64,000 bases of DNA, from positions 371,588-435,587 of the forward strand of contig NZ_JABWGN010000011.1 of assembly GCF_013363975.1 (NCBI RefSeq). Direction: 5' to 3'. The position numbers and the translations under genes were made by a program. Below are positions 7,857 to 16,763 of the stretch, piece after piece (position 1 is the stretch's first letter; every line of letters begins with the position of its first letter). This DNA is from Nonomuraea montanisoli. GTDB taxonomy: Bacteria > Actinomycetota > Actinomycetes > Streptosporangiales > Streptosporangiaceae. The notes beneath the pieces were generated by a model. The model worked only from the letters and a program-made list of their open reading frames with translations, made no database searches and was not told the DNA's origin.

Positions 7857-9983
7857 TCAGGGGACGGGCAGGCCGGTGGACGGCTCGACCACGGCCACGA
7901 AGACGTCGCCGTTGCCGGGCGCGGAGCCGTCCGCCGGGGCGCCGTAGGTCAGGCCCGAGACGGCCACCTTCCCCGCGGGGGTGGCCGCGGCGTACAGGTC
8001 GGGCTCGGAGAACGGATCGACCGCGTCGTCGCGCGCCGTGCCGAACTGCGCGGCGGCCCGCCGCTGTCCCCTGCCGTCCAGGCGTACCGTCAGGACGTCG
8101 GCGCCGCCCGCCATCACGCCCACCCGGCCCCTGGTGTAGCCGACGACCTCGACCTCGCCGCCGGGCAGGGACACCACGGCGGCCCCCTCGTCGGCGGCGG
8201 GGGTGGCGAGGGCGGCGGTCCAGCGCTGCCGGCCCGTGCCGGTGTAGGCGGCGGTGAGCAGGTCGCCGCCACTGGCGCCGGTCGCGACGGCCAGGCCCGC
8301 GGTCGTGACGGTCACGGCGTTCAGCCGGTCGTCACCCGGGCCGCCGGCGCTCGTCGCCCACCGCCTGACGCCGTCGGGCGCGTACCCGGCGATCCAGCCG
8401 TCGAGGCCGCCCAGCGCGCTCGTGCCCGGAAGGGAGGCGGTGGTGCTGCCGGTGACGTAGACGCCGGAGGTGTCCGCAGCCACGCCGTACGCCTTGTCCT
8501 CGCCCGCCCCGCCGTACTGGCGGACCCAGGAGAGCCGGCCGTCGGAGGTGAGGCGGGCGAGCAGGGCGTCCTTGTCGCCGCTGTTCGGGCCGTCGAGCGT
8601 GCCCTTGGTGTAGCCGGCCACGTACGCGCCGCCGTCGGGCGCGGCGGTCAGGCCGTAGAGCCGGTCGGCCACGGCGGGATCGCCGAACTGGGTGATCCAC
8701 CGTACGGTCCCGTCCGCGTCGAGCCGGGCCACGAACGCGTCGTCGGCGGCGTTGCCGGGATGCCGGCCGTCCAGGTCGCCCTTGGTGTACCCGGCGGCGA
8801 GCACGCCGCCGTCGGGCAGCGCCGCCACGCCGTACAGGCGCTCGTCGGCGGCGGTGCCGAGCCGGCGCGTCCAGCTCCGCGTCCCCGTGCTGGCGAGCAC
8901 GGCGTCGAGGCGGCCGCCGTACGGCTGGCCCGCCACCGGACCGCCGGCCGCGAACCCGGTGGTGACCGTGCCGTCGGCGTGGGCCGCGACGCCGCCGGCC
9001 CAGTCGGCGGCGGCCGTGCCGAGCAGCGGGCCGGGCAGGCCCGCCGGGGGCGTGACGCTCAGCGCCGGGCCCAGCTCGGCCATGGCCTGTTCGAAGGCGG
9101 GCGACCAGACGGTCCAGTCGTGGCCGCCGTCGAGGACGCGGAACTGCGCGGAGACCGCCGGTGACCTGCGGGCGGCGTTGTAGAGGGCGGCCGACTCGAA
9201 GTCCAGGTCGTGGTGCGCGTCGGCGGGCGCCGGATTGGCGTACTCGTCGTCGCCGACGGCCACGAAGAGCCGCACGGGCCGGTCGGGGTCGAGCTTCGGC
9301 AGCAGGGCCGGGTAGTTGAGCCCCTGGTACACCTCGTCGGCGAACTTCTCCTCGCCCCGCCCGAACGCCCCGTAGTCGCGCGCGGAGGAGTCGGACGGCG
9401 GCAGCGGCGTGTAGACGGCCGGGCTGAGGACCATGGCCGAGCCGAACAGGTCCTGGTGGGCCAGGGCGAGGCGCAGCGCCCCGGCGCCGCCCATCGAGTA
9501 GCCGCCGACCAGGCGGGCCTCGCGGATGGGCGCCGTGCGGTAGGTCGCGTCCACGTACGCCACCAGGTCGCGCGTCAGGGCCGTCTCCACCGGGCGTCCC
9601 GGCAGGTCGGAGCCGGTGTACCGGCTGTCGACGTACCAGCTTCCGCGCTCGCTCCACGGGGCGTCCGGCATGACCGCGATGACGGGCGGTATCCGCCTGG
9701 TCCGGATCATCTGGTCGAGGGTGTCCTTGACCCGGGTCCACGCCTGCATGGTGTCGCCCCGGCCGTGGAGCAGGTACAGCACGGGGTGACGCTCGCCGCC
9801 GGTGTCGTAGCCGTACGGCAGGTAGAGGTTGAAGGCGATGTCCTCGCCCAGGGCCTCGGACGGCGCTGACCCCGTGGTCAGGGTCCCGCCCTTCGGCGCC
9901 GTCACGTCGGCCTCGCCGGGCACGGCCAGCAGGAGGACCAACACGAGGGCGGCCAGCATCCCGGCGCCGCTCCACCTGGGCAT
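7857..9983 (-). CDS. Secreted esterase with C-terminal beta-propeller repeats
   Basis: A 708-aa protein. The signal peptide is about residues 8-25. An esterase-D/feruloyl-esterase-like alpha/beta hydrolase follows, with oxyanion-side LYLLHGRGD, nucleophile motif GYSMGG and terminal GGHDW. About 370 residues of repeats follow, each with WA/WT...G(G/T)...D and AAG(Y/F)T strands, reading as a beta-propeller. I start at ATG 9983 because GGGAG lies six bases upstream and because a farther ATG at 10040 would put the GTAAACGTTTAC operator inside the gene. Hydrolysis of ester groups on an extracellular polymer is likely; the substrate is unknown. Confidence 0.8.
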   Translation of the reverse strand: MPRWSGAGMLAALVLVLLLAVPGEADVTAPKGGTLTTGSAPSEALGEDIAFNLYLPYGYDTGGERHPVLYLLHGRGDTMQAWTRVKDTLDQMIRTRRIPPVIAVMPDAPWSERGSWYVDSRYTGSDLPGRPVETALTRDLVAYVDATYRTAPIREARLVGGYSMGGAGALRLALAHQDLFGSAMVLSPAVYTPLPPSDSSARDYGAFGRGEEKFADEVYQGLNYPALLPKLDPDRPVRLFVAVGDDEYANPAPADAHHDLDFESAALYNAARRSPAVSAQFRVLDGGHDWTVWSPAFEQAMAELGPALSVTPPAGLPGPLLGTAAADWAGGVAAHADGTVTTGFAAGGPVAGQPYGGRLDAVLASTGTRSWTRRLGTAADERLYGVAALPDGGVLAAGYTKGDLDGRHPGNAADDAFVARLDADGTVRWITQFGDPAVADRLYGLTAAPDGGAYVAGYTKGTLDGPNSGDKDALLARLTSDGRLSWVRQYGGAGEDKAYGVAADTSGVYVTGSTTASLPGTSALGGLDGWIAGYAPDGVRRWATSAGGPGDDRLNAVTVTTAGLAVATGASGGDLLTAAYTGTGRQRWTAALATPAADEGAAVVSLPGGEVEVVGYTRGRVGVMAGGADVLTVRLDGRGQRRAAAQFGTARDDAVDPFSEPDLYAAATPAGKVAVSGLTYGAPADGSAPGNGDVFVAVVEPSTGLPVP

Positions 9984-9994
9984 GAGCATCTCCC

Positions 9995-10006
9995 GTAAAC
10001 GTTTAC
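9995..10006. promoter_or_regulatory. LacI-family-type operator GTAAACGTTTAC
   Basis: A perfect 12-bp palindrome lies 11 bp upstream of the esterase start, overlapping the expected 5' end of its mRNA. The AAACGTTT core is typical of LacI/GalR-family operators that respond to sugars. No LacI-family gene is in this window, so the regulator would act in trans. Confidence 0.65.
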
Positions 10007-10121
10007 AGCTCGGGCGTTCACTGTTGCAGGAGAGTTTCATGGTGCCGGAGGTACGGTGTCAACGCCGTGGATCGTCCGACTTGCGCAGTTTGGAGAGCCC
10101 GCTGGGGCACAATGGGGCCGA

Positions 10122-11330
10122 GTGAGCACCCCCCACACCAGCGTCCGAGGGCACCAGGACTTCCGCCGGCTCTGGACGGGCTCCGCGATCAGCCAGCTCG
10201 GGTCGGCCGTGGGCATGGTGGCGCTGCCCGTCGTCGCCGTCACGGTCGTGAACGCCTCCGCCTTCCAGGTCGCCCTCCTCACGGCGCTGACCGCGGCCAC
10301 CACCGCGCTCCTGGCCTTCCCCCTCGGCGGCCACGTCGAGTACCGGCGCAAGCGCCCGACGATGATCGCGACCGACGTCACCAGGTTCGCCTGCCTGGCG
10401 AGCGTCCCGGTCGCCGCGTTCGCCGGCGTCCTGACGTTCGCGCAGCTGTGCGTGATCGCCGTGGTCAACGCCGCGTGCCAGATCGCGTTCACGGCGGCGT
10501 CGCAGGCGCACCTCAAGGCACTCGTCTCCGCCGACCGTCTGGTCGACGCGAACAGCCGCCTGGAGTCGACGCGCTGGCTCAGCGTCTCGGTCGGCCCGTC
10601 CGTCGGCGGCGCGCTCGTCGGAGTGCTCACCGCCGTGGGCTCGCTGGCCGTGGACGCGGTGTCCTTCCTGTTCGGCGCGCTGGCCGTCAGGACGCTGCGC
10701 GGCCCCGAGCCCGCCCCGCCGGTACGGGACCGCCGCGCCTCGTGGCGGGAGGAGCTGTTCGCCGGCTGGCGCTTCGCCCGGGAGCATCCGGCCATCCGGC
10801 TGATCCTGATCAGCTGGGTGACCTTCGCGGGCGCCAGCTCGATGGGGGCGGCCGTCTCCGCCGTGTTCTACCTGCGTGAGCTGCGCTTCGAGGCCTGGCA
10901 GTACGGGCTGCTGATGGGCGTGCCCTCGCTGGGCGGCTTCGCCGGCGCCAGGCTGGCGCCGCGGCTGGTGGCCCGGCTGGGCGCGGTGCGCGCTCTGTGG
11001 TGGGCGAGCATGCTGCGCGGCCCCTGGTACTTCCTGATCCCCGCGGCCGTGCCGGGGCCCGTCGGCCTGCTGATGTGCGGGTTCGGCTTCGGCATGGTGC
11101 TCCTGTTCGCCGGGGCGGCGAACTCGACCATGACGAGCTACCGCCAGGCGCAGACCCCCGACCACCTGATGGCCCGGGTGGCCGCCCTGTGGTCGTTCGC
11201 CACGACGGTCACCCAGCCCCTGTTCATCCTGCTCGGCGGGCTGGTCGCGACCTGGGCGGGCGCGCGGGCTTCCCTGTTCGCCGCCGCGGGCGTGATGGCG
11301 GCGGCCGCGCTCGTCCTGCCACGCGAGTGA
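10122..11330 (+). CDS. MFS transporter (EntS/MFS_3-like exporter)
   Basis: A 402-aa, roughly 12-helix transporter. The N-terminus FRRLWTGSAISQLGSAVGMV is characteristic of the MFS_3 group of drug and siderophore exporters. GTG 10122 places the conserved start 20 residues in; an in-frame GTG at 10056 would add 22 unlikely residues. It is divergent from the esterase with no clear shared operator. The last codons and stop are duplicated downstream (11334-11358). Confidence 0.85.
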   Translation: MSTPHTSVRGHQDFRRLWTGSAISQLGSAVGMVALPVVAVTVVNASAFQVALLTALTAATTALLAFPLGGHVEYRRKRPTMIATDVTRFACLASVPVAAFAGVLTFAQLCVIAVVNAACQIAFTAASQAHLKALVSADRLVDANSRLESTRWLSVSVGPSVGGALVGVLTAVGSLAVDAVSFLFGALAVRTLRGPEPAPPVRDRRASWREELFAGWRFAREHPAIRLILISWVTFAGASSMGAAVSAVFYLRELRFEAWQYGLLMGVPSLGGFAGARLAPRLVARLGAVRALWWASMLRGPWYFLIPAAVPGPVGLLMCGFGFGMVLLFAGAANSTMTSYRQAQTPDHLMARVAALWSFATTVTQPLFILLGGLVATWAGARASLFAAAGVMAAAALVLPRE

Positions 11331-11358
11331 GTCGCGCTCGTCCTGCCACGCGAGTGAG
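11307..11358. repeat. 25-bp direct repeat spanning the MFS stop codon
   Basis: GCGCTCGTCCTGCCACGCGA plus GTGAG is present at 11307-11331 and again at 11334-11358, a 27-bp period. The copy duplicates the end of the MFS gene, including its TGA, in the short spacer before the convergent WYL regulator. Confidence 0.9.
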
Positions 11359-11376
11359 CCCGTGCCGCGGCGCGGC

Positions 11377-12354
11377 TCAGCCGGAGCCCCGGTCCGGCGC
11401 GGTCGCGGCGCGGTCGAGGCGGTCGCGGACCTCCCGCAGGACCGGGACCAGCTCCGGCGGATCCAGCACCTCGAAGTCGAACCCCTTCACCGCCACGTGC
11501 ACCGCCAGCTCGCGCAGCGAGTTCGAGCCGGCCGTGAACAGGCACGTACGCGCGTCCACGGCCTCCAGCCGTCCCGCGGCGGGCGACGTGCGCGGCGCCA
11601 CCGCCTCCAGCGGGGCGTGGAAGAGGACGCGGGCCTGATACCGGTAGGGCGCCGAGGTGATGGCGTGCGAGACGTGGGCCGCCGCGTCCTCGCCGGACGG
11701 CATCCGCGGGGTGAAGCGCGCCCCCGGCGGCCCGAGCGGCTCCTCGATCCGGTCCACCCGGAAGGTACGCCAGTCGTCCTTGGCCACGTCCCAGGCCACC
11801 AGGTACCACCGGCGCGGCGTGTGCACCAGCCGGTGCGGCTCGACCTCGCGCGAGGTCACGCCGTCGCGCCCCCGGTGGCGCAGCCGCAGCCGACGCCGGT
11901 CGCGGCACGCGGCGGCGATCGCGGCCAGCAGGTCGGCGCTCACCTCCGGATCGGCCGCCCCCGGCAGCGGTACGGTCGCCGCGCGGAACGCCTCCACCCG
12001 GTGCCTCAACCGTGAGGGCAGGAGCTGCTGGAGCTTGGCCAGCGCCCGCACCGCCCCCTCCTCCAGGCCGGCGACGCTGCCCGTCGCGGCCGTGCGCAGG
12101 CTGATCGCCACGGCCACGGCTTCCTCGTCGTCGAGCAGCAGCGGCGGCAGCGCGGCCCCCACCCCGAGCCGGTACCCGCCGGCCACCCCCGGGGTGGCGT
12201 CCACCGGATAGCCGAGCTCGCGGAGCCGTTCGACGTCGCGGCGCACGGTGCGCAGGCCGACCCGCAGCCGGTCGGCGAGTTCGGCGCCGGTCCAGTCCGT
12301 ACGCGCCTGCAGCAACGACAGCAGGCGCAGCAGCCGCGCGGAGGTCTCCAACAT
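11377..12354 (-). CDS. WYL-domain transcriptional regulator
   Basis: A 325-aa YafY-type regulator. An N-terminal winged HTH (LLSLLQARTDWTGAELADRL, about 11-60) is followed by a WYL ligand-sensing domain with RRWYLVAWD and DWRTFRVDRI and a C-terminal WCX-like region. I chose ATG 12354 (MLETSARLL), the usual family start; ATGs at 12360, 12363 and 12375 are possible. It is divergent from the epoxide hydrolase across a 9-bp-arm palindrome, so auto- and cross-regulation are likely. Confidence 0.85.
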   Translation of the reverse strand: MLETSARLLRLLSLLQARTDWTGAELADRLRVGLRTVRRDVERLRELGYPVDATPGVAGGYRLGVGAALPPLLLDDEEAVAVAISLRTAATGSVAGLEEGAVRALAKLQQLLPSRLRHRVEAFRAATVPLPGAADPEVSADLLAAIAAACRDRRRLRLRHRGRDGVTSREVEPHRLVHTPRRWYLVAWDVAKDDWRTFRVDRIEEPLGPPGARFTPRMPSGEDAAAHVSHAITSAPYRYQARVLFHAPLEAVAPRTSPAAGRLEAVDARTCLFTAGSNSLRELAVHVAVKGFDFEVLDPPELVPVLREVRDRLDRAATAPDRGSG

Positions 12355-12371
12355 GACCATCATTGTGGCCG

Positions 12372-12400
12372 CCATTGGTGCCCGAACCTGACACCAATGG
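12372..12400. promoter_or_regulatory. Putative WYL-regulator operator, 9-bp perfect inverted repeat
   Basis: CCATTGGTG (12372-12380) and CACCAATGG (12392-12400) are perfect inverted copies separated by 11 bp. They lie exactly between the divergent WYL regulator and epoxide hydrolase starts, which makes this regulator the natural candidate ligand. Confidence 0.6.
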
Positions 12401-12417
12401 CTCCTACCGTGACGGGC

Positions 12418-13572
12418 ATGACGAACATGGAGATCCAGCCGTACCGCGTCGAGATCCCGCAGGCCGACCTCGACGATCTGCGGGAGCGGCTGCGCCGTAC
12501 CCGCTGGGCGCCCGAGGTGCCCGGCACCGGCTGGGAGCGCGGCGTTCCCACCGGATACCTCCGGGACCTCGCCACCTACTGGGCCGACGGCTTCGACTGG
12601 CGCGGCCAGGAGGCGGCGCTCAACGCGTACCCGCAGTTCACCACCACCGTGGACGGCGCGCAGGTGCACTTCCTGCACGTGCGCTCCCCCGAGCCCGAGG
12701 CCACCCCGCTCCTGCTCCTGCACGGATGGCCCGGCTCGGTCGTCGAGTTCCTCGACCTCATCGGCCCGCTCACCGACCCCGTGGCCCACGGCGGCGAGGC
12801 CGCCGACGCCTTCCACCTGGTGATCCCGTCGCTGCCGGGGTACGGCTTCTCCGGCCCGCTCCCCGGCGCCGGCTGGACGGACGGCCGCACCGCCGCGGCG
12901 CTGGCGGAGCTGATGTTCAGGCTCGGGTACGACCGGTACGGCGTGCAGGGCGGCGACGTCAGCGCGTTCATCGCGCCGCTGGTGGGACGCGCCGCGCCGG
13001 ACAGCGTCATCGGCGTGCACGTCAACGGCCTGCTCACGTTCCCGAACGGCGATCCGACGATCATGGGTTCGCTGACCGAGGCCGAGCGTGGGCGGCTGGC
13101 CGCGATGAAGGAGTGGCAGGAGAAGCTGGGCGCGTACATGCAGGTGCAGGGCACGCGTCCGCAGACGGTCGCGGCCGCGCTGCACGACTCCCCCGCCGGT
13201 CAGCTCGCCTGGATCGTGGAGAAGTTCAAGGACTGGACGGACCCGGCCGCCGAGCTCCCCGAGGACGCGGTGGACCGGGACCGGATCCTCACCGACGTGA
13301 GCGTCTACTGGTTCACCGGCACGGCGGGCTCGGCGGCGCACACCTACTACGAGCGGTTCAACGACCCCACCATGTGGGCGCCCAAGGAGCGCGGGACGGT
13401 GCCGACCGCGGTGGCGGTGTTCCCCACGGACTTCTCGGTCCGCCCGCTGGCCGACCAGGTCCACGACGTGGTCCGGTGGACGGAGTTCGACCGGGGCGGC
13501 CACTTCGCGGCCCTGGAGACCCCCGACCTCGTGGTCGCCGATCTCCGGGCGTTCTTCCGCGCCCAGGCCTGA
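12418..13572 (+). CDS. Epoxide hydrolase family protein (EHN plus alpha/beta hydrolase)
   Basis: A 384-aa protein. The N-terminal EHN domain begins YRVEIPQADLDDLRERL, with conserved WERG and YW...DW. The hydrolase core follows, with oxyanion motif HGWPGS, nucleophile Asp in QGGDVSAF, and catalytic His in RGGHFAALE. Known relatives open epoxides to diols. ATG 12418 is preferred because an ATG at 12397 would overlap the operator; 12427 is also possible. Substrate is unknown. Confidence 0.85.
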   Translation: MTNMEIQPYRVEIPQADLDDLRERLRRTRWAPEVPGTGWERGVPTGYLRDLATYWADGFDWRGQEAALNAYPQFTTTVDGAQVHFLHVRSPEPEATPLLLLHGWPGSVVEFLDLIGPLTDPVAHGGEAADAFHLVIPSLPGYGFSGPLPGAGWTDGRTAAALAELMFRLGYDRYGVQGGDVSAFIAPLVGRAAPDSVIGVHVNGLLTFPNGDPTIMGSLTEAERGRLAAMKEWQEKLGAYMQVQGTRPQTVAAALHDSPAGQLAWIVEKFKDWTDPAAELPEDAVDRDRILTDVSVYWFTGTAGSAAHTYYERFNDPTMWAPKERGTVPTAVAVFPTDFSVRPLADQVHDVVRWTEFDRGGHFAALETPDLVVADLRAFFRAQA

Positions 13573-13593
13573 GGACGCGCTCCGAGCCGGGCT

Positions 13594-14241
13594 TCACCGG
13601 GGACGGCGGGCGCCGAGGCCGGCGTCGCGGGCGCGGGCCACCGCCGCCGACCGGTCGGAGACGTGCAGCTTGGCGAAGATGTTCGACACGTGGTTGCGCA
13701 CGGTCTTCTCGCTCAGCACCAGCCGCTCGGCGATGGCCTGGTTGTTGAGGCCGGTGGCGACCAGGTCGAGGATCTCCACCTCGCGCTCGGTCAGCTCGGG
13801 CAGCGGGCGGGCGCGGGCGGACGGCGCCGCGAGGGCGGCCAGCACGCGGCTGCCCGTCGAGGCGCCGAACACCACCTGGCCGGCCGCCACCGCCCGCACC
13901 GACCGGACGATGTCCTCCCCCGTCGACTCCTTCAGCAGGTAGCCGCGGGCGCCGGCGCGGATCGCGGCCATGACCGTCTCGTCGTCGCTCAGCATGGTCA
14001 GCGCCAGCACCGCCACCCCGGGATGCCGCGCGACGATCCGGGACGTGGCCTCGACACCGCTGATGCCGGGCAGGTGCAGGTCCATGAGCACCACCTCGGG
14101 CGCCGTCTCGCCGGCCAGCTCGACGGCGGCCTCGCCGGTGCCCGCCACGGCCACGACGTCCATCTCCGGCAGCTCGCCCAGGAGCGCGACCAGCCCCTCG
14201 GCGAACACCGGATGGTCCTCCACCACCAGCACCCTGATCAT
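13594..14241 (-). CDS. LuxR-type (NarL) response regulator
   Basis: A 215-aa protein. The receiver has acidic pocket VEDHP, phospho-acceptor Asp in VVLMDLHLPG and a conserved Lys in YLLKEST. The C-terminal LuxR HTH has LTEREVEILDLVATGLNNQAIAERL. Its ATG shares one base with the stop of the kinase at 14241, so the pair is coupled. Targets are unknown; a palindrome upstream of the kinase may be its own site. Confidence 0.9.
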   Translation of the reverse strand: MIRVLVVEDHPVFAEGLVALLGELPEMDVVAVAGTGEAAVELAGETAPEVVLMDLHLPGISGVEATSRIVARHPGVAVLALTMLSDDETVMAAIRAGARGYLLKESTGEDIVRSVRAVAAGQVVFGASTGSRVLAALAAPSARARPLPELTEREVEILDLVATGLNNQAIAERLVLSEKTVRNHVSNIFAKLHVSDRSAAVARARDAGLGARRPR

Positions 14242-16199
14242 CAGGCCGCCAGCGGGAGCCGGACGAGCAGGTGCGTGCCCGGACCGTCGCCGGTGAGCAG
14301 CTCGAAGGTGCCGTTCAGCTCCTCCGAGCGGCGCCGCATCGAGGTCAGGCCGAAGCCGCGCCGGGCGGGCGCGCCGACGCCCACGCCGTCGTCGCGCACC
14401 CGCAGCTCCAGGGTGTCCGTGGCGCTCAGCGTGACCGTGCACCGGGAGGCCATGGCGTGCCGTACGGCGTTGGTCAGCGCCTCGGCCGCGATCCGGTAGG
14501 CGGCCAGCTCGACCGGGGGCGGCAGCGCGGGCAGGTCGGGCGGGACCCGCACCTCGACCGTGAGGTCCCCGGCGAAGCCCCGGCCCAGCTCGGCCAGCGC
14601 CCCGGCCAGGCCCAGGTCGTCCAGGGGCGGCGGGCGCAGGTCGTTGACGATCGTGCGGACGTCCTCCACCGTGGCGCGGATCCGCTGGGACAGCTCGCTC
14701 ATCACCTTCTTGGCCTTCTCGGGGTCGGTGTCCACGAGCCGGCGTCCGCGGTCGGTCTGCAGCGCGAGGGCGGCCAGGCCGGGGCCGAGCCCGTCGTGCA
14801 GCTCGTACAGCAGGCGGTCGCGCTCCTCCTGGCGGGCGGCCAGCATCCGCCCGTGGGACCGCTCCAGGTCCGCGCCGAGACGATGGGCGTGCACGGCCAC
14901 CGCCACGTGCGGGGCCAGCTCCCCCATCAGCCCGCGGTCCTTGGGGCGCAGCCGCTCGCCCAGCAGCAGCGTGCCGACGCGCTCTCCCCGATGCAGCAAC
15001 GGCATGCTCTCGGCCACCTCGCCGGGACGGCCCGAGGACGCCACGACCACGCCCGACTCCTCGACCGCCACGTAGTGGACGCGCAGCACCCTGCCGACCT
15101 CCGCGGCCATCCGGTCCAGCAGCTCGCCCGGCGAGCCCGCGTCGGACAGCCGCGTGCCGAGCCGCCGCAGCGCCCGCGCCGGGTCCTCCCGCTCGCCGTA
15201 CACCAGGCGGTTGGCCGCGGCCAGGACCCGTACGTACAGGGGATGCACCACGAGCGCCACGAGCACGGCCGACACGCCCGGGCCGAGCACCCCGCCGAGC
15301 GTGAAGGCGACCAGCGCGTACGTCCCCAGCAGCGCCACGCTGAGCGCCCCGAACGCCAGCGCCCGCGACAGCAGCAGGTCCAGGTCCCACAGCCGGTGCG
15401 CCACGATCGCCACCGACACCGCGACCGGCAGCGGCACGGCCGCCGACGCGATCACGACCGCGCCCCAGGGCGCCGCCAGGGCCACCCCCGCCAGGGCGAC
15501 CGTCAGCAGCGCGGCGGCCAGCACCCACTGGAGCCTCCGGCGCACCTCCTCGCCGGAGGACCGGTACCGGACGGTGAGCGAGGCGACCGCGGCCACCACG
15601 GCGCCGGCCGTGCACACGGCGACGGGCGCGTCCAGGACGTCGGGAAGGCCGCGCAGACCGGCCAGCACTCCCGCGTAGCCGGCGGGGAACATGCCCGGGA
15701 CGTTCTCGTAGGGCACCGGGCGCAGCATCCAGTCCAGCGTGTTCGCCACGATCGCGACGACCGCCACCGCCATCGCGGGCCGCCAGCGGCGCGAGGGCAG
15801 CCGCCCGTCCGGGAAGAGCAGCAGGAAGACCGTCGGCACGACGAGGTAGGCGGGCATCCACAGCCAGTTGGACACCCACATCGCCCAGTCGTCCCCCGGC
15901 AGGCCCCCGCTCTCGTTGATGCCCAGCAGCCCGTACGCCCCGAGGGCCACCCCCAGACCCTGGGCCGCTCCGGTGAGCACCATCACCCAGCCCACCCGGC
16001 ATCCCGGCCGCTGCGCCACCACGAACAGGCCGGGCACGCCGAACGACAGCGCCGCCACGGCGCGGAAGGCGTCGAAGCGTTCCACCATCCCCGTGACGCC
16101 CAGCGCGCGCAGCCGCGGCTCGACCGCCAGCGCGGCGACGACCAGGACGACGAGCAGTCCCGCCGCCACGGCGGCACGCCGAACCGACCTGTCCTTCAT
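14241..16199 (-). CDS. Sensor histidine kinase (HisKA_3) with multi-helix sensor
   Basis: A 652-aa kinase. About 290 N-terminal residues hold some eight to nine hydrophobic helices, then a GAF-like linker (about 330-440). The dimerisation helix carries the phospho-His in YELHDGLGPGLAAL, and the ATPase domain has DDGVGVG and RGFGLTSM. This architecture matches kinases paired with NarL regulators. I start at ATG 16199; the in-frame GTG 16235 lies inside the palindrome at 16234-16252, and ATG 16208 is also possible. The signal is unknown. Confidence 0.85.
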   Translation of the reverse strand: MKDRSVRRAAVAAGLLVVLVVAALAVEPRLRALGVTGMVERFDAFRAVAALSFGVPGLFVVAQRPGCRVGWVMVLTGAAQGLGVALGAYGLLGINESGGLPGDDWAMWVSNWLWMPAYLVVPTVFLLLFPDGRLPSRRWRPAMAVAVVAIVANTLDWMLRPVPYENVPGMFPAGYAGVLAGLRGLPDVLDAPVAVCTAGAVVAAVASLTVRYRSSGEEVRRRLQWVLAAALLTVALAGVALAAPWGAVVIASAAVPLPVAVSVAIVAHRLWDLDLLLSRALAFGALSVALLGTYALVAFTLGGVLGPGVSAVLVALVVHPLYVRVLAAANRLVYGEREDPARALRRLGTRLSDAGSPGELLDRMAAEVGRVLRVHYVAVEESGVVVASSGRPGEVAESMPLLHRGERVGTLLLGERLRPKDRGLMGELAPHVAVAVHAHRLGADLERSHGRMLAARQEERDRLLYELHDGLGPGLAALALQTDRGRRLVDTDPEKAKKVMSELSQRIRATVEDVRTIVNDLRPPPLDDLGLAGALAELGRGFAGDLTVEVRVPPDLPALPPPVELAAYRIAAEALTNAVRHAMASRCTVTLSATDTLELRVRDDGVGVGAPARRGFGLTSMRRRSEELNGTFELLTGDGPGTHLLVRLPLAA

Positions 16200-16233
16200 G
16201 AGGTGCATCGTCGCATCCGGCTGTCCCGCCGTC

Positions 16234-16252
16234 ACGGGACGAGAAGTCCCGT
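16234..16252. promoter_or_regulatory. Putative operator ACGGGAC-N5-GTCCCGT
   Basis: Perfect 7-bp arms with a GAGAA centre lie 35 bp upstream of the kinase start and 79 bp upstream of the divergent small membrane protein. They could serve either gene; binding by the adjacent response regulator is inference. Confidence 0.45.
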
Positions 16253-16330
16253 CCGGCTCGGGACCGGCGGCTCATGACGCCCGGCGCCCGCCCGCCGCAC
16301 CCTCGTGCTGAAGCGATGAGAGGAGAGAAC

Positions 16331-16753
16331 ATGTCCACCACCACTCACCCCGCCGGCCGGACGCTGAGGACCGCGCTGCTCGCCGGGGTCGGCCTGCTGC
16401 TCACCATGGACCTGGTCGGCGCGTTCGTCTCGCTGTCGGCCGGGCTGAACGCCACCTTCCTGGACGCGCTCGGCCCCCAGGCCCGCCTGTCCGCGCCGAT
16501 CCCGATGATGGTCGCCCAGGTCGTGCTGGTCGTCGCGGCGACCGGCCGCCGCCGCGCCCTGGCCGTCCCCGCCGCGGGTCTGATGGTCGTCGCGGGAGTG
16601 CTCGCCTTCGTGTCCGGGTTCTACGACGGCGGGTACGCGGCCGAGCTCACGGCGGGCCAGCGGGTGTACCAGATCGCGCTGGTCTCGGCGCACCTGGGGG
16701 TGAGCGCGCTCGCGGCGGTCCGGCTGGCACGCCTGCTCCGCACCCGACCCTGA
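16331..16753 (+). CDS. Small four-helix membrane protein
   Basis: A 140-aa protein with four hydrophobic segments near residues 14-35, 55-72, 78-98 and 108-132. AGGAGAG lies six bases before ATG 16331. I recognise no family. Being divergent from the two-component genes across a palindrome, it is a plausible target of that system. It converges on the ABC permease with a 10-bp gap. Confidence 0.75.
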   Translation: MSTTTHPAGRTLRTALLAGVGLLLTMDLVGAFVSLSAGLNATFLDALGPQARLSAPIPMMVAQVVLVVAATGRRRALAVPAAGLMVVAGVLAFVSGFYDGGYAAELTAGQRVYQIALVSAHLGVSALAAVRLARLLRTRP

Positions 16754-16763
16754 AAGTGGGCCA

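Noticed and set aside
14271..16277. 668-codon open frame on the plus strand
   Set aside because: Antisense to the histidine kinase, His/Arg/Gln-rich, no motif.
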